Source of the DNA: Monarcha castaneiventris obscurior
Lineage: Eukaryota; Chordata; Aves; Passeriformes; Monarchidae
Assembly: GCA_026261815.1 (NCBI GenBank)
Contig: JAMPIT010000361.1
Coordinates: 186,001-250,000 of the forward strand
Direction of reading: 5' to 3'
DNA: 64,000 bases
Each line of letters begins with the position of its first letter. The stretch's first letter is position 1. Below, in pieces: positions 1-10,527 of the stretch. Under the pieces are notes generated by a model. The model was not told the DNA's origin, did not search any database, and was given only the letters and a program-made list of their open reading frames with translations. A program made the translations under genes and the position numbers.

Positions 1-559
1 CAGCCCCACCAGAGACACTTTGACCCTGGCAGCCCCATCCCCCTGTCCGTTGTTGCGCTGCTCTTCAGTGCCCGACTCTGGGTACGTGAGCATCCACAGG
101 AGGGACTTTCACAGCCAACTTCTTCACCCGGACAGCGATGTCTTGCCCCAGTCCAGCAGCCCCGCTGGGTTTCCCTCTGCGCTGCCAATTGTCCTTTTTC
201 CATCGTTCCAGCCACCCCACAGAGCATTTCCCCCCATCCCCGAGTCAGAGCAGAGGTGCAGCGCTGGCCATTGCTCTCGCTCACAGCTCCGTGCATGGTC
301 CCAGTACTGCAGTGGCTGCAGGAAAGGGGCACCCACAAGGGGACATTTCCTGGTCCAATATAGGCAGAAAGAGCAGCAAACTGTCTGTGACTCGGGGTTT
401 GGCCTCGCAGCCGCCGCCGTGGTTTGCAGGGAGCTGCAGTGTGGCACGGCCCTGGCTGTGCCCGGGAGCGCTGGCTGGGGAGAAGGTGTCGGTGCCAGCT
501 GGCCCAGGGAGCTGCAGCGTGTGGGGAGCGAATCCCCCCTGGCCTCCTGCCCCAGGGTG
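1..559. other. No recognisable gene, GC-rich sequence
   Basis: Long open frames exist on both strands here, but they overlap one another, lack recognisable domains and reflect high GC content. I see no splice-site pattern, repeat period or family similarity that I can support. Confidence 0.4.
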
Positions 560-682
560 ACGCTGCGGGGCCTCGTGGCACCAAGGGGCCACTGTGACAC
601 TGCAGAACCAAGTGGCTGCTGTGGAACTGCAGAACCCCATGGAACCAAGGGGACATTGGGACACTTTAGGGCCTCATGGAAC
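560..682 (+). repeat. Minisatellite array, 37-39-bp family (plus)
   Basis: Imperfect tandem units carry the phrases CATGGAACCAAGG, CCATTGTGACAC and TGCAGGGCCT. This is the first of about sixteen arrays of this family in the window. It abuts the terminus of a class I LTR. Confidence 0.75.
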
Positions 683-1190
683 TGACACCAAAATCAGCCA
701 GATAGAAACTTTCTAACACAGTTTGAGTATTAGAAAGCAGCCATTCTTTATTGCAGCATTTGACACTCAGAGGATCCTTCCTCCATTCGAGTGCCCCGAG
801 TGCCTGGTGAGCAGAGTTTTTATCACACACTGATTACAGACTCATGAGCTGTCCCTGCTCACTTGATGGATATGTATTACTTTATTTTACAGAATTGCAC
901 CCCTCATGCAAAGTCCTTCTATGGTTCTTTGGGGTCTGTCTTCAACATCTGCTGTCCTTTTCAGGTTCCTCGACCCCTCCTGTTCAGCAAGGGCAATATC
1001 GTTGCTTTGCATAGCTCCTGCTTTGTCAGCCTTGCAGAGCTGAGCTGGCATCCTGCTTGTGTTTTGTGGGACTTCTCTTTGCCTCAGTTACATCCTTTAC
1101 CTGTTTCTCCAGGGCTGTGCTGTTCTCCTGTCCTCATCAAGTGCCCCTTTGCCTCAGACTCAGCTCCTCATGGGCACTGGTCTCTCAACA
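683..1190 (-). mobile_element. Class I ERV 3' LTR, minus strand
   Basis: Read on the minus strand, the element begins TGTTGAGAGACC just after a purine-rich tract (polypurine-tract-like) and ends GGTGTCA, so it has TG...CA termini. An AATAAA polyadenylation signal lies near its 3' end at about 748-753. It follows directly on integrase-like sequence at 1191-1803, which places it as the 3' LTR of a truncated provirus. Related fragments occur at 20721-21116, 35893-36101 and 62821-63029. The upstream boundary is less certain than the downstream one. Confidence 0.65.
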
Positions 1191-1803
1191 TCTCTATTTC
1201 ATTTTATAGCTTAAGGCATTCCAACAGCTGCAACACTGAATCCTGATGCAGGCTAAAACCTTTCAGCAATGATTGTGGTGACCATTATAAACAGATGGTT
1301 TAACCAAGTCCAGCTGGGGAACCATGAGTTAATTTTGGTCCACATTTCTTCAGATCCCCAGGAGGTGCCACCTTGAGCTGTGCATTGTAAAAAGTTGTCA
1401 ACAGCACTTGGAAAGGTCCCTTCCCCTTTGGCTGGAGGGGAGCAGTTCCCAGCCTTTCAAGCAGACCCAATCTCCTGCTTGGAACTCGTGCCCTGCTGTG
1501 TCCAATCCCGTCGGCCTGGAGATCTCCACTGCTCGCTGCAAATCCTGTAAGGTTTTACTGAGAGAAATGAGGGAATTATTCAAATGGAGCCCTCCTTTTA
1601 CGTGTGTGTTTCCTGGAATGTGGCCCTTGGTAGGGCCCCCCACAGAGCAGCTCACAGGGGCTGATTTTGCTGGAGCCCCACGGCTGAATTCTGCTTTGAA
1701 GCAGAGCAACAGGGAAGGCTTGGACCCAGGTCAAGGAGGGCTCCTGACATATTTTACCCAGTTCCAATTTGATTGTAGAATTCATTTGCTCGACTTTGGC
1801 ACC
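1191..1803 (-). pseudogene. pol: Class I ERV integrase C-terminal remnant
   Basis: The minus strand encodes the end of a gammaretrovirus-like integrase. First comes a VEQMN segment that carries the usual catalytic glutamate of the DDE core. Next is SPCELLCGGPY, corresponding to the family's SP-E-LYGRP motif. After a frame change comes a FQAGDWVCLKGW segment typical of the C-terminal domain, followed by a GPFQVLLTT-like run. Similarity stops abruptly at about 1803, so the catalytic aspartates, reverse transcriptase and gag are missing, and no env separates integrase from the LTR. Frame breaks make it inactive. Confidence 0.7.
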
Positions 1804-1984
1804 AAGGGCTGTGAGGAGACGCCTTGTCCTGAGGCCCTGGGGCCTCCTGGCACAGCCCCAGCAAGACTGGGCACTGTCACCCCCTTGTCCTGCCCTCAGC
1901 ATCCCCCCACATCCCAGTGGCCTCAGGGATCTGCTGCAAGGAGTCCCTGGGGAGCCTTGGTCAGGAATGGCCCTGGGGGCTCCT

Positions 1985-2560
1985 GAATGCTCCCAGGGAC
2001 TGCAGGTTTCTCAAAGGACTTTGGGTTTTGCTTTTTCCTTGGAGTGTCTGGGAGCTTTGTGCAATCATGGCCTCCAATTATCTGCTTTAATGAGTCCCTT
2101 GAGAGTCTCTGTCAGTAACAACACTCAGTGGGGCTCATTAATACTTTGAGACAGTCAGGGTTTAATGAAGTCCTTCCTTTTGACACTGAGTCTCTGAGAG
2201 CTTTCTGCAATCAGAGCCTTCAGTTGTCTACTTTAACGAGTCCCTTGAGAGGCTTTGCACTGACACTCAGTGGGGCTCGTTAATGCTTCCAGATACTCAA
2301 GGGTTTTAAGGTACTTTGGATTTTCCTTTCCACACTGAGTCTCTGAGGGGTTTGTTCAATCCTGGCCTCCAATTCTCTCCTCCAAGGAGTCCATGAGGAG
2401 CCTGTGTTGGGGATGGACCCCAGTGGGACCCATCAACGCTTCGAGACACTTGGAGTTTCTCCTCTGACTTGGACTCCTGGAAAGGTTTGTGCAATCTCCT
2501 CTCAGGCCCTGAGCTTCAAGGGCTCAGCACCAAAGGCACCACGGGGCTCATTAGGATCAA
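1985..2560 (+). repeat. ~142-bp tandem repeat, about four units
   Basis: The phrase CAGTGGGGCTC(A/G)TTAAT recurs at about 2127 and 2269, a spacing near 142 bp. Each unit also carries a GAGTCTCTGAGAG-like and a TGTGCAATC-like phrase. Outer units are more diverged. The motif set resembles parts of the low-copy segment at 13541-14744. No coding signal. Confidence 0.55.
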
Positions 2561-2718
2561 GCAAGTCCTGACAAACCCTGGCTCTGCCTTGATTTCCCTC
2601 TGCTCTGGTGCAGCTCATCAGGAAGGTTTCCTACTGCAGTTATGGAGAAATAGTTCAAAGAGCTTCTAAGAAATATCCATTCCTATTTTAAAGGCCCCAT
2701 CGAGCCTTACACCCGGGC

Positions 2719-3793
2719 CTTCATCTCCCATCATGCCCCGCGGCCACAGCGCCCATCATTTCCCAGTTATGCGCCTACAACTCCCATCATGCCCCGCGCA
2801 ACAAAGTGGCCACGGTAAAGCCTCCCAGTTGCTCCCAAGTTCTTCCCGACCTCGTAAGTTCCCCCCAGGTTCCACCCTGAGGACCCAAAGCGGCCACTCG
2901 GACCCCAAATGCCCCCTTGGAATGAGTTTTGGAACTACAGCTTCCATCATGCACCGCAGGGCCCATGGAGTCCAATCACAGCCGGGACTTCATCTCCCGT
3001 CATGCCCCGCTCCCTCGGTGGCCTCATTACCGTTTGGCCTTTACCTCCCATCGTGCCCCGCGGCCCCTGAGCCTCTCAGAACCCAGTTCCGCGCCTACAG
3101 CTCCCGTCATGCCCCGCGGCCCCACAGAGCCGCCTCAGCGCTCTCCAACCGCTTCCAAGCGCTCCCCGACCCCACACGGTCCCCCCGGCACCCCCTGAGG
3201 ACCTGAAGCGGCCGCTCGGAGCCGTGAGCGGCTCCCGGGCACTCGGGAGTGCCGCACTAGAGACCATTTCGGGACTACAGCACCCGTCACGCACCCGGCA
3301 CCCTTAGAGTTCTGTTATAGCCGGGACTTCATCTCCCGTGGCGCTCTGCGCGCCGCAGCGCGTCATTCCAGCCGGGCCCCCATCTCCAACATGGCCCGCG
3401 ACCTTCGACTCCGACATAACCCAGTTCCGGCCCTACAACTCCCGTCACGTTCCGCACCCCAAAGAGACCCATTACAGCTCCCCCAGTGCCCCCCAAGGGC
3501 TTCCCGACCCCATGGATTCCCCGCAGGTGTCCCCTGAGGACCCGAAGTGGCCGCTCGCACCCACAAGCGGCTCCCCGGACCCCAAGCGCCGCCGGACAGC
3601 AACTTTCGGGACTTCAGCTCCCATCATGCTGCGCGGCGCCATAGAGCTCTATTGCGGCCGGGACTTCATCTCCCGTCATGCCTCGTGACACAGAGAGCGC
3701 CATTGCAGCTGCGCCTTCAACTCCCATGATGCCCCGCGGCGCCATTGCGTTTGTTCCACCCGCGCCTACAAGTCCCGTCATGCCCCGCGGCCC
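2719..3793 (+). promoter_or_regulatory. Array of ~14 ZNF143/THAP11-like motifs in a GC-rich block
   Basis: About fourteen copies of a 24-26-bp element, typified by CTACAACTCCCATCATGCCC followed by CGCGG, occur near 2721, 2775, 2934, 2987, 3040, 3094, 3273, 3325, 3372, 3433, 3609, 3661, 3714 and 3764. Two types alternate: one begins CTACA(A/G) and the other GGACTTCATC. The vertebrate ZNF143/THAP11 site (ACTACAAYTCCCAGMATGC, often followed by a GCG-rich tail) matches the core at most positions. The copies are all in one orientation, spaced by about 30-175 bp, and set in CpG-rich sequence like a promoter island. No adjacent gene start is recognised. Binding and promoter function are inference. 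Confidence 0.55.
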
Positions 3794-4340
3794 TCAGAGC
3801 CCCGTTAGAGCCCCCCAAGGCCTCCCCCGGACCCCGAAGGCCCCCAAATTCCTCTCCCTGACCCCCAAGTGCCTCCCTGGACCCCCAAGTGCTCCCCCGG
3901 ACCCCAAACGGCACCTCAGGATCCCTAAGTGCTCCCCCCATTTCCCATTCGACCCCACCAAGTGTCCTCCTGACCCCCAAGTTCCCCCTAAATTCCCTTC
4001 CCAGACTCAAAACTGCCTCATATGTGTCCCACAATTTTCTCCGTGGAACCTGAAGTGCCCCCGTGGACTCTGTGTGAGAAAAAGATGATTAAAAGCATGA
4101 CAGAAATTCTAAACAAAGGGCTGATTAGTAAAAAGAGGAAGGGTTAATTAATGAATGAAGGGAATTGTGTTACTTAGAACCAATGAACATTACTTTCGTT
4201 GGTTGCTAAAAATGTACAGATTTTTATTATAAATATAAAAATAAGGTAATAAGAATAAAACAAGAGTATTACTAAAAATAAGAAATAAAAAGAATGAATT
4301 CATGTATTGATTAAATATTATTAATACAGAAAAAACCCAA
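3794..4340. other. C-rich then AT-rich sequence, no gene seen
   Basis: To about 4080 the sequence is C-rich with recurring ACCCCCAAGTGC-like phrases, probably degenerate tandem repeats. From 4085 to 4340 it becomes strongly AT-rich with AATAAA-like runs. I see no coding signal or known mobile element. Confidence 0.4.
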
Positions 4341-4960
4341 ATATTTTTGGGTATTTTGGGATGTCAGTGCCAGGTGGGCGATGTCAGACATGCTGAGGTT
4401 GGGGGTGAGGAGCAGCTTGTCCAAACAGGGTCAGCCTGCAAGGGGCTCATTCTTCTCCATGCCCAGACCTCCTAAGGAGACATTCAGCATCAAGATCACT
4501 TGGGGAATGCTTCTGTCACCTCTTCTCTGAACTGGAAAACAAAAAACCACTCAGTTGATTAAAAAAAACCATGATGAGGTGCACTTTGAAATCTCCCTCC
4601 TCAACAGAACTCCAATCTGACTCCAATCAGCTGCACAAGCCCTGGAGACTTGAAGACAATTGAAGGAAGACAAGGAGCTCCTGAGGGCTTTCTGTATTTT
4701 AAGGAGCCCCACGGTGCATTTGGGGCTGAGTCCAGGACCCTCAGGCACTGAGAGAAGGATGAAGAAGCTGGTCAAGGAGTCAGAAGCCAAACTCCAAGTC
4801 CCTTGGAGCACCAATGGGCCCCACTGAGGGCAGGGACTGCCAAAGCCTCCCCAGGGACTCGTGAGAGCAGATCCTTGAGCTGTGCCAGGATTGCAGGGAG
4901 CCAAAGGCTGTGAGCAGGGAACTGCAATGCTGAGAAAGCCCTGGGCTGCTTGGAGGAAGC
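4341..4960 (-). repeat. Low-copy segment E, inverted copy
   Basis: The reverse complement matches about 18330-18910 and 60440-61020 closely, including the phrases GTCTGACATCGCCCAC and GGAGGTCTGGGCATGGAG. It is a short inverted copy of a segment that otherwise belongs to the receptor-unit duplication. No gene is recognised in it. Confidence 0.7.
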
Positions 4961-5039
4961 AGAAAGGCCCAGCCCTGAGCCCAGGCCTGGCTCAGCAGGG
5001 CCTGATCTCGTCAGCCATTCAGGTGTAGGGAGGGGCTTC

Positions 5040-5180
5040 CTCAGTTTTTATTTTATTTTGCTTTATTTTTGTTGGGTTCTTTTTTTTTTTTTTAATTTTT
5101 CTTTTTTTTTTTTTTTGTTGGTTGGTTGGTGTTTTTTTGGTTTTTTCAGTTTTATTTGGTTATTTTTTGGGGTTTTTTTT
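5040..5180 (+). repeat. T-rich low-complexity tract
   Basis: Runs of T interspersed with GTTGG and TTTTATTTTG immediately precede the CR1 ORF1 start. The tract may be part of the CR1 5' untranslated region or an unrelated low-complexity stretch. Confidence 0.6.
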
Positions 5181-5185
5181 CAGCA

Positions 5186-6286
5186 ATGGTCTCCAAACGA
5201 CCAAAAGCTACAGCCAGTAAAAGTGCACCAGCCCAAGCAGAACCCTCCAAGAAGGACACATCTGCCCAGACCCCTTCCTGCAAGGAGTGTCTGAGCCTGT
5301 CAGGAGTACCAGGGGATGGTGCAAAAGAGGCCTGCGTGCGGTGCCAACAGGTGAATGATCTGCTCTGTCTGCTGGCCGAGCTTAAGGAGGAAGTAGGAAG
5401 ACTCAGGAGTATTAGGGAAAGGGAAAGGGAGATGGACCTGTGGAGTTTCACCCTTCCCTCCCTGAGAGAAGCCAGCCAGGAGTCAGAGGACTCCCATGCC
5501 TCCTACCAGCAGGCAGGAGGAGACCTGGTGGATGCAGGGGAGTGGAAATGGGTCCCTCCTCGGGGAGTTAATAAAAATTCCTCCTGACCCCCATCACCTA
5601 CCCAGGTGCCCCTTCAGAACAGGTATGAGGCCCTGGATGAGGAGGGGCAGCCAGATGGCATCAAAGAAAATCATCAGCCCGGAGAGGCTCCCAGTGACAC
5701 TTCCTCTGTCAGACGGGTCACTGCCTCTAGCATTAACAACAAAAGAAGGGTAGTGGCAGTGGGTGAGTCCCTTCTGAGGGGAACAGAGGGCCCCGTGTGC
5801 CGACCGGACCCATCCCACAGGGAGCTCTGCTGCCTCCCTGGGGCCCGGGTACGGGATGTCACCAGGAGACTCCCTGGGCTGATTCAGCCCTCTGATTATT
5901 ACCCACTGCTGGTTGTCCAGGCTGCCAGTGATGAGGTAGAAAAGAAGAGCACCAGGGCAATTCAAAGGGACTTCAGGGCTCTGGGTCGAGTGGTTGATGG
6001 GGCAGGAGCACAGGTGGTGGTGTGCTCAGTCCCTTCAGTGGCAGGGACAAACGAAGGAAGGAACAGGAGACCCCACATTATCAGCAAGTGGCTCGAGGGC
6101 TGGTGCCATCAGCAGAACTTTGGGTTCTTTGATCATGGGACAACTTTTACAGCTCCTGGCCTGCTGGAGCCAGATGGGCTCCATCTGTCTAACAAGGGCA
6201 GAAGGATTCTAGCCCATGAATTGGTGGGACTCATTGAGAGGGCTTTAAACCAGGTTTGGAGGGCAAGGGGATGCAGCCAGGCTCTC
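5186..6286 (+). pseudogene. CR1 ORF1 (zinc-finger, coiled coil, esterase-like)
   Basis: The frame starts at ATG 5186 with a basic segment. A CKEC...CVRC pair of cysteine doublets follows, as in CR1 ORF1 zinc-finger regions, and then a short Leu/Glu-rich coiled coil (LLAELKEEVGRL). After an in-frame TGA at 5585-5587 the same frame continues into an SGNH-esterase-like domain. Its nucleophile motif reads GESLLRGTEG where the family usually has GDSLL, and a later DGLHLSNKG block matches the family's catalytic Asp/His region. The end of the frame runs on into ORF2 without the usual stop. ORF1 is thought to act in RNA binding and membrane association during retrotransposition. It is not functional here. 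Confidence 0.8.
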
Positions 6287-8975
6287 CAGAAACAAGCCCA
6301 GGGTGGTGAGCCAGAGTCAGGGGTGAAGTCAGCAGCCCAGCTGAAGTGCATGTGCACTAACACACACAGCACGGGTAACAAACAAGAGGAGCTGGAAGCC
6401 GTGGTACAGCAGCAAAGCTGTGCCGTAGTCGCCATCACGGAACCGTGGTGGGATGGCTCGCGTGACTGGAGCGCTGCAGGGGATGGCTACAAGCTCTTGA
6501 GAAGAGACAGGAGAGGGAGAAGAGGTGGAGGGGTGGCTCTGGATGTTAGGGAGGCTCTCGATGCCATGGAAGTTGAGATTAATGATGATAAAGTCGAGTG
6601 CCTGTGGGTAAGAACCAGGGGGAGGCCAAGAAGGCCGACATCCTGGTGGGAGTCTGTTACAGACCACCCAGCCAGGATGAAGAGGTGGATGAATTATTCC
6701 AAAAGCAGCTGGACGATGTTTCAGGGTCACCAGCCCCTGTTCTTGTAGGAGACTTTAACCTGCCAGACATCTGCTGGGGACTCAACGCAGCAGAGAAGAG
6801 GCAGTCCAGGAGGTTCTTAGAGCGTGTGGAGGACAACTTCTTGTCCCAGCTGGTGAGCGAGCCTACCAGGGCAGGGACTACGCCAGACCTGCTGCTCACA
6901 AACAGAGGAGGGCTGGTGGGACATGTGGTGGTTGGAGGCTGGCTGGGACACAGTGACCATGAAATAATCAAGTTCTCAATATTGGGTGAAACAAGGAGGG
7001 GTATCAATGAAACTTCCACACTGGATGTCCAGAGGGCAGACTTTGGCCTATTCAAGAGACTTATTCAGAGAGTTCCTTGGGAAGCAGCCCTTAAAAACAG
7101 AGGGGTCCAGGAAGGATGGAAGTGCTTCAAAACAGAAATCTTGAAGGTGCAGGAACAGACTGTCCCTGTGTGCTGAAAGATGAGCCAACAAGGTAAATGA
7201 CCGGCCTGGATAGGCAAGGAGCTTTTGAAGGAACTAAGGGAAAAAAAGAGGGTGCATCACCTTTGGAAGGAGGGTCAGGTATCTCAGGAAATGCTTAAGG
7301 GAGTTGCTAGGGCATGTAATGTTGTAAGGCACTTGAAATCCTGTCAGGGTGCCCCAGCCAAGTTACCTTCAGTTACCCTTATCAGAGCCTCAAGAATGCA
7401 AGCAGTGCTAAATTGGGAAAGAAGACATTGGAAAACTGAATAACAAGACAGCAAGAAAGTAAATAAAGAAGGACTGTACCAGACTAGAACCAATCAGGTT
7501 TTCTGAAAAGTGCATGCAGGACACATGGACAACATAGAGGGACCAATCAAGCAGTGCGTGATGGCGTGACCAACAGTTGCAAAGTGCATAAGTGTAGTGT
7601 AATGCAAACAATAAATGGGCGCTTGTGTACCAAATTGGTTTGTTGTTCAAGGGTCCCGTGCTCCCGCAATGTAGGAAAAAAATTAGAGAGGCAAAAGCCC
7701 AGTTAGAACTAAATCTGGCCACTTCTGTAAATGACAATAAAAATATTTTTATAAACACATTAATGGCAAAAGGAAGGGCAAGGAGAATCTCCATTCTCTG
7801 TAACATAGGGGAAGCAATAGAATAACTAAAGATGAGGAAAAGGCTGAGGTACTTAACCCCTACATTGCCTCAGTTTTCAACATTAAGACAGGTCATCCCC
7901 AGGACAAGTGGCCTCCTGGGCTGGTGGATGGGGACAGGGAGCAGAACAGCCCCTGGAATCCAGGAGGAAGCAGCTGCTGACCTGCTGAGCCACTCCGATG
8001 CTCACAGCTGTCTCTGGGACCAGATGGGATCCATCCTAGGGGGATGAGGGAGCTGGTGGATGAGCTCCCCAAGCTGCTCTCCATCATTTACCATCAGTCC
8101 TGGCTCACCAGGGAGCTCCCAGAGGACTGGAGGTGCCAATGTGACCCCAACCACAAGAAGGGCTGGAAGGAGGATCTGGGGAGCTCCAGGCCTGTCAGCC
8201 TGACCTCGGTGCCCGGCAAGGTTATGGAACAGATCACCCTGAGTGCCATCACATGGCACCTACAGGATGGCCGAGGGATCAGACCCAGCCAGCGTGGATT
8301 TCAATGTCTTCAGTGACGATCTGGATGAGGGGATTGAGTCCTCCATCAGCAAATCTGCAGATGACACCAAGCTGTGTGTGAGTGTGGATCTGCTGGAGGG
8401 TAGGAGGGCTCTGCACAGGGACCTGGACAGGCTGGATCCAGGGGCCAAATCCAACAATGTGAGGTTCAACAAGACCAAGTGCCAGGTCCTGCACTTTGGC
8501 CACAACAACCCCTGCAGTGCTACAGGCTGGGGACAGAGTGGCTGGACAGCAGCCAGGCAGAAAGGGACCTGGGGCACTGATGGACACCAGGCTGGACATG
8601 AGCCAGCAGTGTGCCCATGTGGCCAAGAAGGCCAATGGCACCTGGCCTGGATCAGGAATGGTGTGACCAGCAGGAACAGGGCAGGGATTCTTCCCCTGGA
8701 CTCAGCACTGCTGAGGCCACACCTCGAGTGCTGTGTCCAGTTCTGGGCCCCCCAGTTTAGGAAGGACATTGAGGGGCTGGAGCGTGTCCAGAGAAGGGCA
8801 ACAAGGCTGGTGAGGGGTCTGGAACACAAGTGCTGTGCGGAGCAGCTGAGGGAGCTGGGGTTGTTTATCCTGGAGAAGAGGAGGCTCAGGGGACACAAGG
8901 AGGTGTTAGGGCACAGGTTGGGCTTGATGATCTCCAAGGTCTTTTCCAACCTGGTTGATTGTGTGATTCTCTGAA
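6287..8975 (+). pseudogene. CR1 ORF2 (endonuclease and reverse transcriptase), broken
   Basis: The AP-endonuclease-like domain is visible as AITEPWWD at about 6435, a frameshift near 6640, then GVCYRPP, VLVGDFNLPDICW and LGHSDHEII up to about 6965. After stops near 7175 and 7192 and the nested LTR, the RT N-terminal region continues (KAQLELNLA at about 7700). The middle of RT is deleted near 8280, but the ADDTKL box (8354-8371) and the C-terminal region ([30 protein letters not shown]) survive. Normally this protein nicks DNA and copies its own RNA by target-primed reverse transcription. It is inactive here. Confidence 0.8.
7320..7668 (+). mobile_element. Solo LTR nested in CR1 ORF2
   Basis: This 349-bp insertion splits the conserved ORF2 reading between VARAC and KAQLELNL. 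It begins TGTTGTAAGG, ends CTCCCGCA and carries CCAAT boxes (about 7489 and 7541) and an AATAAA at 7610-7615, 53 bp from its end. Flanking hexamers ATGTAA (7314-7319) and ATGTAG (7669-7674) look like a target-site duplication with one mismatch, and a 6-bp duplication fits alpha/betaretroviral integrases. The exact 5' end could instead be TGTCAGGG at 7342, but then no duplication is found. It is unlike the ERV1 and ERV2 LTRs in sequence. Confidence 0.65.
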
Positions 8976-10491
8976 ACCACCCTTGAAGCAGCTGCAGGAT
9001 GAGCCCTGGGCCTCCTCTTCAGAAGGTCCAGCAGCCCCTGGCCCTCAGCTTCTCCCCACAGGCCCCAAAGCCCCTCCTGTCAGTCCTGCAGAGCCTCTCC
9101 AGCTCCTCCTCACTGGCCCACAACAGGGAGCCCCACACCCAGACACAGCAGCCCAGATGTGCCCCCCTGGCCTGTGGTGCCTCTGGCAAGGGAACAGCAC
9201 GAGGCACTGCAGGGCCCTGCAGACAATTCCTGAAGCACTTGTGGGATGATCCTGCTCCCCAAGGGACGTTCCCATGGTGCCAAGGCAGGAACTGAAATGG
9301 GGAGTGGGGCCAGAGAGGAAAGGGCAAGCAGGGATGGGCTGTTTGCAGGGGAGGGGACAGGGCTGGGCAAGAGGAAGAAGTGTGGAGCAGGAAAGAGGAA
9401 AGAAAGCAAAGGTGAAGCAAAGGAAATGCTCAGGGCTGTTTGGGGGTGGCTGCCAGGCAGCCCTGGCTCTGAGCAACAACGTCTGCAGTGGGACAGCAAA
9501 CTCCCAGCTCATGGAACAAACTTTCTGGCTGACTTCAGAGGCCACGACCAAGCTGAGTGGTTTCCCTGCCGTCCCGCAGCCCTTGCTGGCCCCAGGGGCT
9601 GATGGCATTTGTGCTCACTCAGCTTCATCTCCCCACAGCAACAGCGTGGGGGTGCTGAGGCCTGGGCTGTGCAATGCAAACAGGGGCTCCTGAGGCAGTG
9701 CTGCCGTGTCTCTGCCTGCAAGGATGCAGCCCCTCTCTGAGCTGGGGAGAGGCCAGGGCTGCACAGGGGGGATGTTGCTGGCAGCTGCATGAGGCCGCTC
9801 TGGGACGCTGCCCTGGGCTGTCCAGCGCAGGGGGGATGGATCAGCCCCTGCTCTGCTGCTCCTTCCCGGCTCCCCCAGGGACCTTGCAGAGCACCAGCCA
9901 TGCTGTTTGCCCCCACCCTGCCCACGGCCACCCTGGGGCTGCTCACGGGGCTTTTCTCTGCTCAGCACTGGCCTGGGCGTGTTCTTGAGAGAGCCTGGGC
10001 AAGGAGCCTCGAGCCCCCAGGCCCTGCCCTGAGGCGTCAGCGCTGCCCCAGCAGTGCCCATGGCCTGGCCCTGCTGCAGCCCCAGCACTGCCAGCCCAGG
10101 GCTGGGAGCCAGCCCGAGAGCACTCAGGCCCTGCAGCAACACGAGGGCCAGGAGGGCAGCGGGGCAGGGCCACGGGAGCAGCACTGGCAGCACCAAGGGC
10201 TGCTGCTCCTGGGCACAGCTGCTGTGCCAGCCCTGATCTGCCCCCAGCTCTGCACACAGACATTGCTGCTGCAGCTCCAGAGAGGGGAACTAATACGGGA
10301 TCTCTGCTGGAAACTTTGTTGGGAGATCCTTTAGTTCCTTTAAAGGCACTAAGAGCACAGCTCATCACTGACACAGTCTGGGGCCACAGAAAGAGCAACA
10401 CAACAATGGGCTTGCTTTGTTGACAAGATTAAAACCTAAAAGATAGGAAAAAAAACCCTGAACCAAACCTACAATATTATTAAAGATGACT
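8976..10491. other. Olfactory receptor unit, downstream flank (copy 1)
   Basis: Between the CR1 terminus and receptor 1 this GC-rich segment has no recognisable gene. It aligns collinearly with 50816-52346; the stretch 9500-10290 is nearly identical by eye, with a few substitutions and small indels. Open frames on both strands are explained by composition. Confidence 0.6.
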
Positions 10492-10497
10492 TTTATT
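10492..10497 (-). terminator. Polyadenylation signal of receptor 1
   Basis: AATAAA on the minus strand lies about 31 bp beyond the receptor stop codon. The equivalent signal is kept at the same relative place in the paralog at 52347-52352. Use in vivo is inferred. Confidence 0.5.
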
Positions 10498-10527
10498 AAA
10501 AGATATTTGTAGAAATTGGTCATCAGT

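Larger units (their letters stand above)
5186..8975 (+). mobile_element. Near-full-length CR1 LINE, degenerate
   Basis: The element runs from the CR1 ORF1 start through ORF1, endonuclease and reverse transcriptase to the 3' terminus, where TGATCTCCAAGGTCTTTTCC is followed by short GTGATTCT-type repeats. Most CR1 copies are short 3' fragments, so a copy retaining ORF1 is uncommon. It is broken by in-frame stops, frameshifts, an RT deletion near 8280 and a nested solo LTR at 7320-7668. Its last ~500 bp recur at 50290-50815, where the duplicated receptor unit begins. Confidence 0.85.
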
